A program made the translations under genes and the position numbers. This document shows positions 57,930-64,000 of a DNA stretch of 64,000 nucleotides, piece by piece (position 1 is the first letter of the stretch; every line of letters begins with the position of its first letter). The notes under the pieces are model-generated. The model was not told where the DNA came from and did no database searches. It was given only the letters and a program-made list of their open reading frames with translations. The stretch is from contig OY987245.1 in the NCBI GenBank assembly GCA_963920765.1, forward strand, positions 7,456,727 through 7,520,726. Reading direction: 5' to 3'. The stretch comes from Ulota crispa. Taxonomy: Eukaryota > Streptophyta > Bryopsida > Orthotrichales > Orthotrichaceae.

Positions 57930-60900
57930 ATGACGATGGATGAGGAGTTGCGCGTTTCTTTGGCGAAAGAGTGGAGAAGAGCACAAGCTATCACGTTCAC
58001 CATCCCTAACCTCGTCGCTGCCGCCAAGCAGCAGCTTCGTTTCCTCGCTCGCGTGAATCAACACCCCGAGCTCACACAAATAGGACCTGTGCTTGATAGC
58101 GCCATTCGCAGGTATTGATAGATCTCGATCGTTATACCAAATCAGGTTTGTTGCGTCGTTTCTGAGGTGTATTTTACTGACATCGGTTGTTCAACAGATA
58201 CGAAGAGTGCTGGCTTCCATTGCTCGCAAGTCAGGAGGATGGCGGAAGTGCTCTCGTTCCGCCGCTGGATTGCGCTTGGATTTGGCACTGTCACCGCCTT
58301 AATCCCGTAAGTGAACTGACGCTCCATCGCTTGTCCTGAATTTTTTTTGAGGATTTTTCTCTGATATGCTACAGTTGCACAGATGCGGTACGCAGAGGAT
58401 TGCACGGCGGTGTACGGGGAAGTGTTAGCCGCCGCAGTGCCAGAAGCGCGGTTCATGGTGGCCGCTACGAAGAACACCGTGCAGCTATGGCAGAAGCTGT
58501 ACCCGACCGTGCCCTATCATCATAATGGAGTCTCCAGCTTCGGACGGACGGGGAACACAAGCCGACGACGCATTAGTTACAATCTTGTGGAAGCCGTTCT
58601 GAGGCAGAGCTCGTTTTACTACCAGGTGAGCGCTCGCTCGCATTCATCGCAAACCTGAGTACCGCTTCTTTCTGCCTCTCTTCCCATGTCCGTAGCACCG
58701 ATTTCTAATTCAGCATCAATTTTAATGTTTCTAAACGTTGTTCAAGTGTTATATGTGTACTTTAAGCTTAAGAACGGAGTCTTTAGAAACAAAATCGGGA
58801 AAGGTAGTGTACGGCAGTCAAAAACGCAGTAAAAAAGATTAGTATGAGAACTTGCTCGCTCTCATCGCAACATCAATTTTCTGCATCCGTAAACATTCTC
58901 GTTCTCCGGTTATTAATTCAGGAGCACATTGAACGTTTTGTAATTGTGTTTCAAGCTTTGTATAAGTAGTTGCGTCTTATGATCAGAGCACTTAACGACA
59001 AAGTTCAAAGAACGCCGTGCAAGAAACGCAATCGGAAAATTGTGAGAAAACGGATTAGGTTCGTTTGCCAGTGACAAGAAGTGTTGCGGCCCGTTTTGTG
59101 TTGCTATTTGACGGACGTGCACATGCTTAAATTGTAGGTTTCCGAGCTCCATGTTCGGGAGGAGTCCTTTCTCCATGCAGCTGAGCTCCGGTACAAAGCT
59201 TTTCTCCACCTGGCCGCGAAGTCGAAAGGGAAGCTCTTCTTAGTCCCGACCTACGACATCGATTTGATGTGGCACGCGCATCAATTGGACGTAACGGCGT
59301 ACCGAATCGACACACTGCAAATCCTCGGGAAACTGCTGGATCATGACGACACAGGCACAGAGTCGAAGCTGAGCCTCTGTTTTCAAGAAACGAAGCAGCT
59401 CTGGGAGGAGACCTACAGCCTTCCGTTCGAGAAAGCCGGTGCAATGTATCGAGGCGAGGCGCCGACGTTGCTGGAGCTCACGTCTCCAATAGACTTGCGT
59501 CAATATGGAAACAAGACTTCCAGCATTTACAAGCGAGAGCAGGAAGCGCAATACAGTAACCTAACAGCGCGAGAGTCCATGCAGCTTTATTTGAACATTT
59601 TAGGAGCTAAGAATGTCAAAAGCGGTTCTCGCGTCTTTGTCCGATTGAAGGGAATGAAGAACTGCGGTAATTTTGAGCTTAATACAACCGAAGTGGAAGC
59701 GGAGCCACCGTGGTGGAAACAATCGGTGCAGTGGAGGTTGACGTTGGCGAAGTCCGTGGAAGGTATCATTCTGGAGCTGAGAATGCGCAAGTCGTGTCTG
59801 GGGTTGAAGAAGAAGTCTACAATTCTCGGCGAGGTGCACGTTCCTTTTCATATGCTTCTGGCATCGCCGACTCTGTCTGCTCACGATTGGTTGCCGCTCC
59901 ATAATGATGATCAAATCTGGGACTTGCACAAGAAGCCTCCTGCTCTCGAGATTGCCGCTTCTGTTGCTCCTCCTGTTCCTGCGCCTTATCTTTTGCGAGC
60001 TATCAATGCCAAGACCACGGATGATGACTTTCGGGAGGTGCTGGAACGACGGAGTCACACGCAAACGGGCCGCTGGTTGACGAGAACTGTTTTGGATCAC
60101 CGCGGGACCGCCGTTTATACCGTGCGCATCCGGTATACCTTCAATTGATGCCTCCTTTGAAACCTTTGCTGCATGTTTCCTGGAAAAGGAATTATTCCTC
60201 TTGTAAAACATTCTGATTGTGTCCTTCGCTGTCTCACTGCTTCTTCTTTTTCGAAATTCAAATTTTCAAATTTTGTTCGTCAGCTGAAATTAGAGTTACA
60301 AAAGACCTAAATATGTTAAAAATCGTTCAACTTGTTGTTGGATTAGAAACTGGAGACCGAGAATGTTCCTGCATGTCGTAACGAAGTTTTGCTGTCTTGA
60401 TTCGATTTTTTGTTATCTATTGTTAGCACGTCTCTGAAATGCAGAGTGTTCCCCGAGCTAAATTTCGGTAGTCACCGATTGCGACTGATTGTTTGCAGGA
60501 AGTTGAAAGGCTCCAGAAGAGCAATCCCAGTGGCCGAGAATGAGAGAGTTGTGGATGTTTACCGACCGGAGCAGGATGGAAATCCCGGAGATCCTCGTAA
60601 GAAGCTTTGTTCTTAACTTGATTATCATCGTCGTGAGGTTCCAATTGAGGTGTTCTTGTGCAACGCTTGCTCTATCCAGGCTTCTAATAAGTGTTCTCCT
60701 TGCAGTTACGCTTGCCGCATCGGCGATGCAGCTGATGGACTCAAAGGATCGGATAGAGAATGCTACGCTGCAAAGACAGTGGACATTGTTTGAACCGAGC
60801 ATCATCTTCACGGTGAAGAAGAACCGCGACCCTGAAATGGACGAATTCCCTGAGCTGACGGTGGCGGGGAGTGTGGGCTACCCCGTGGGGTTGATTTCCG

Positions 60901-61719
60901 GGCGGTGGCTGCAGTATCAAGTTGAGGACAGCCAACCTGAAGACGAGCGAGGATTTGTTACTGTCGTTCGCTACACTCCCGAGTGTCCCACGGGCAAAGC
61001 TACGGCCCTCTTCAACTGGATGTCTGCTGCCATGGAGGTACAAATCAGCTCGTTCCTATCCACAATGTTTTGCAAGTTTCTTTTTCTTAGAGCATTTTGA
61101 TGAAGAAGCGCTTGGTTGAGGGCTGTGTCTTGATATGTGAGAGCCTCTCTGCAGGTAACTCCAGGAGAGAATGCAACATTTGTGCTGCTCTTATCGACTG
61201 TCACCACCTTAGCTGTTCACGACTTACTTGGCACGATGAGCAGTAAACCTACAAAGGTGGTCAAGAAAACGATGCTGCCTAATCAAGAGGAATGGGGTAT
61301 ACTTGCAACTCTTTACCTATATATGTCTTCGCTTCAGGCTTAATTCATGCACATCTCAGTTTTTGTCCATCTGGTCAAGGAGACCACCACATGCTTAAGC
61401 AACGTTGATTGCACACTCTGTCCATTTCCATTATATTGCCTTTTGGTTGTCATCAACAAAAATCTCCTAAAAAAACCGCTTTCGTTCTAGAACTCAACAT
61501 GTGAGAGATGTTTGTGCAGGAGCTGTAAACTTTGAAAATGGAACTCAAGGCCAAGTTGAGCTTTGTCGCTCAAGTTCGGCCAACCGATTCTGGTGGACCA
61601 TGAATGCTCAAATCTTTGCACAGGAAATTTACGGTACCGCACCAGCTGATTGTGGAGGTGCGGGCGCATGCGGAGGAGGAGCGAGTACAGCTGGCGGAAG
61701 TGACGGTAGCAGTGGTTGA
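57930..61719 (+). CDS. glycine-rich domain protein (GRDP, DUF1399 family)
   Basis: Eight exons: 57930-58111, 58198-58306, 58383-58625, 59138-60132, 60499-60596, 60706-61037, 61155-61296, 61520-61719. They sum to 2,301 nt, 766 aa. Family signatures: CAWIWHCHRLNP (86-97) and the second repeat VPTYDIDLMWHAHQL (214-228), which together define the DUF1399 region; WEETYSLPFEKAGAMYRG; a C2-like segment with ILGEVHVPFHMLL; PPVPAPYLLRAI; and a later GFVTVVRYTPECPTGKATALF domain. The tail is glycine-rich (ADCGGAGACGGGAS). Arabidopsis GRDPs affect growth, auxin and stress responses and may bind RNA; the molecular role is unclear. The protein is likely cytosolic or nuclear, with no signal peptide seen. 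Retaining intron 4 would truncate it five residues after exon 4 (RYTFN-stop). Confidence 0.93.
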
Positions 61720-63415
61720 CTGGCAGCTGGTGGAGCCACCATCTCCGCCTCCTGATATTTCCTTTCATGTACCATGTTGTACAAATACACCGCAGGGCCT
61801 CCTTCCATGTGCTCCCGGTGAGCAAAACCTCGCACGACACGTCAATATTCCAACAAGTGAAAACCAAAGGCGTCGCTACTGATGCTCGGCGTGGTAGGCC
61901 CAACGATTGGTTGAAACCCTAACTTTCTCTTACATTATGTTCTGCAAACAGCTCGCTGGTTTCACATGGAAGTCGGCTTGGGCAGCCGGCGTTGGTGAGG
62001 TTGGTATTCCAGTACTGTCTGATGGTCACATGGAAACTCGCCCTTCTGTTATGACTATTAACGCTACAGGGCCTTTTTACGAACTGAAGGAGTTTATGAC
62101 CTGCAAACAGACGTGCAAAAGACAGGGACAACAAGGCAACGAGATGATTGTCAGTAGTTTTATCTTGGTGACGCTCTTTGATGAGAATGTCGCAGGTAGT
62201 GTTCCTCTGAAATGAAATACAGTCGATGTTGTATACACAAGGCTGACATTCTGCACCCATAGAGAAAAAGTGACATAGAACTATTCATTACCTTTCTTGC
62301 AGTGATTGCATTGCAATTGTATAACATTAAGTCGCTTTGTAACATACAAGGATTCTTACCATGGATAAGCCTAGTTTTGCAAATCTGTATTCTGGATTGC
62401 TGTATTAATGTGAGTTTTGAAAAGGATAGAGGAGAAGGAAGAAAGGGGTAGTTGGTTGTTATATACTTGTTGGTATGAATAGATGGATAGATGGTTGGTT
62501 GTCATAAAATTGCAACGTCATTATTGCCTAATGGTGGTTCTCCTATTTGATCTCCTAGCTTTAGCTTTACATTATCATTGAGAAAATCAGCTAGAATTTA
62601 GACGGTGCATAACATTTTTGAAAATCACGGTTGAGCACCCTTTGAATTGGTATGAAAAAGAAATATATAAGCACCTTGCTTTGCAAACTTGTCTCAATAT
62701 GGAGTGAAACTTTTTCAAGCTTAGGATCCACCATCTTCACGTGTTGTTAAGTCGGAGCACTACTTTTGCTCTAAATAACTCTGAGTTGGTAGTCTTCTCA
62801 AAAAGTGCCACGATATCCAATTGTTACTGTTATACAAAGATGCATTGAATCGAAACTAAATTGCAATTGCATTTGGGATGACCCTCAACACAAACCCAAC
62901 ACAAATGGCATGCAAACATGACAAGCCTCAATCCAAAGCTCACAGCATGCATCAACTCCCAGTCAATGAACTTTTTTGCACCAGCCATTTTACCAAGTAT
63001 CTAGAAGAGAAGGTTTTTGATTAATTTCAGGAAAGGAGCTTCTGGAGGCAATTTGCTACAAAAATTTATAAAACGAACCAAGAATGTACCAACTCTAGCA
63101 AATATTTACAAAATTATCAAGATGTCCAAAATACTCTACAATAAAAGGCTGCTATAAGCTAAAAGTTGCACCAATTTTGCAATTTTGCAAATTTGAAAAC
63201 CCGTAAAAACATAATCACATGACTATTCCTGGGTGAAAAAAAATGGTCCACTGTCACTATTCTCTAGCTCTTGTTGAAACAATAAATAAACAAAATAAAC
63301 CCTAAACCTGCTGTGCACAGTGACTTGCAACTACCCCTGCTTGAAGCTTGTTGCCCAGGTGATTGTCAAACTTCACAACACTGAGACCAAGGGTGGCGGA
63401 CATTGCAAGGCTGAA
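61720..63415. other. spacer between convergent GRDP and MurD genes
   Basis: 61720 to about 62220 is GC-richer 3' flank of GRDP with open frames but no motif; it may be 3' UTR. From about 62400 it is AT-rich, with a GATAGATGGATGG-like stretch near 62480. No gene is seen. Confidence 0.45.
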
Positions 63416-63522
63416 TCAATTTGATACCACTTTAGCAAGATCGGCAAAGACTTGGCCTCGGTGCTCAAAATTTTTGAACTCGTCAAAGCTGGCACAGCCA
63501 GGACTCAACACAACAACATCTC
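63416..63522 (-). CDS. murD: MurD (UDP-MurNAc-Ala-D-Glu ligase), last exon, partial
   Basis: On the minus strand, after a TTGCAG acceptor at 63523-63528, 107 nt encode 34 residues plus TGA. The peptide has [12 protein letters not shown] then [13 protein letters not shown], which is the highly characteristic C-terminal motif of MurD (E. coli form LLSPACASLDQFKNFEQRG). MurD adds D-glutamate to UDP-MurNAc-L-alanine in peptidoglycan synthesis. In mosses and other non-seed plants nuclear mur genes act in plastids and are needed for normal plastid division. The family alanine in SPAC is Gly here. Upstream exons and any transit peptide lie beyond the right edge; 63523-64000 appears to be intron. The reading frame continues from a split Gly codon. 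Confidence 0.87.
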
Positions 63523-64000
63523 CTGCAAACATCAGGTCAACACAATTGAATCAATAACTACTGTAGCCCTATGTAAGAATTTGTGGGCAGTTGACAATAG
63601 AGGACAAATTAACATAAAAGTCAGGTTTGCATTTGTCCAGACGAGCCTTGGAGACACAACATGTAAACGCATTGTGATTGGTCAAAATTTAGAGAGTGAA
63701 GAGCTTTACAATGTATAGATGATCATGAAGAAAGAATCTCACTAACGGATAATAAAATGACTTGGATGCAGACAAGTTCATTCAAGACTAGTTTGTGATT
63801 AAAATGTCTTGTTGTCTTGGCCCATGGACTTCAAATAGTTATCTCTCGGCCTCAACTCTTTGCTTGTACTAAAATTGATTTGAGAAGTGTAAACCGACCC
63901 TTAAATTCATTACAAGTAAAACAAAACAAATACAATACTTTATAGGGGAAAAAATTACAAATAGGGGCACAAAAATGAAAAATATTACAGATAGGGGCAC
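63523..64000. other. probable MurD intron (to window edge)
   Basis: AT-rich, with no further MurD-like coding found on the minus strand. The last 60 bp contain two copies of an ATAGGGGCAC-ending unit. Confidence 0.45.

Noticed and set aside
58913-59444. Minus-strand frames of about 100 codons
   Set aside because: They span GRDP intron 3 and the start of exon 4 on the opposite strand.
59600-60211. 203-codon minus-strand frame
   Set aside because: A shadow of GRDP exon 4, which matches the DUF1399 family on the plus strand.

Overview
The window is nuclear DNA from a land plant, most likely a non-seed plant (moss, liverwort, lycophyte or fern grade). The genes have spliceosomal GT-AG introns of roughly 70 to 1,600 bp. 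Plant-specific families are present: lambda-class GST, CDKG-type kinase, DUF1399/GRDP and a chalcone-isomerase-fold protein. The last gene is a MurD homologue, the peptidoglycan ligase that non-seed plants keep for plastid division and that flowering plants are generally reported to lack. The exact lineage cannot be decided from the sequence.

Eight protein-coding loci were reconstructed by joining exons by eye. Every complete multi-exon model closes in frame. In order: a CHI-fold/fatty-acid-binding-type protein (+, 971-5596, 8 exons, 224 aa); a SCYL1 pseudokinase (+, 9889-18368, 21 exons, 809 aa); an intronless CDKG-like kinase with a degenerate DFG motif (-, 18921-20003); a lambda glutathione transferase with a likely transit peptide (-, 20919-23503, 10 exons, 307 aa); a LENG1-like Cir_N protein (+, 26296-28074, 2 exons, 288 aa); ribosomal protein eL6 (+, 46021-48593, 4 exons, 230 aa); a GRDP/DUF1399 protein (+, 57930-61719, 8 exons, 766 aa); and the last exon of MurD (-, 63416-63522), cut by the right edge.

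The genes sit in two gene-rich blocks (about 1-28 kb and 45.5-64 kb). These are separated by about 17 kb (28.1-45.4 kb) of AT-rich, gene-free, transposon-derived DNA. The repeats fall into clear families: four TA-flanked MITE families; seven elements flanked by TTAA or a TTAA variant with CCC...GGG ends (piggyBac-like, two of them short); a 2.8 kb CACTA element with a GTA target duplication; a hAT-like palindromic MITE with an 8-bp duplication; and large foldback elements. Several are nested. One TTAA element interrupts one arm of a hairpin element whose other arm keeps the empty site. The CACTA element interrupts another TTAA element.

Most genes also carry tandem duplications at their 5' ends: 3 x ~275 bp at the GST, 2 x 202 bp at LENG1, 2 x 183 bp at GRDP, ~26-bp units at eL6, and nested 279-bp/67-bp units in SCYL1 intron 1. 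The genes have unrelated housekeeping, detoxification and plastid roles and form no operon-like system. No convincing new multi-gene system was found. The most notable items are the MurD exon, the degenerate CDKG retrocopy and the TTAA-element family. All exon limits come from reading splice motifs against remembered family sequences; no alignment was run.
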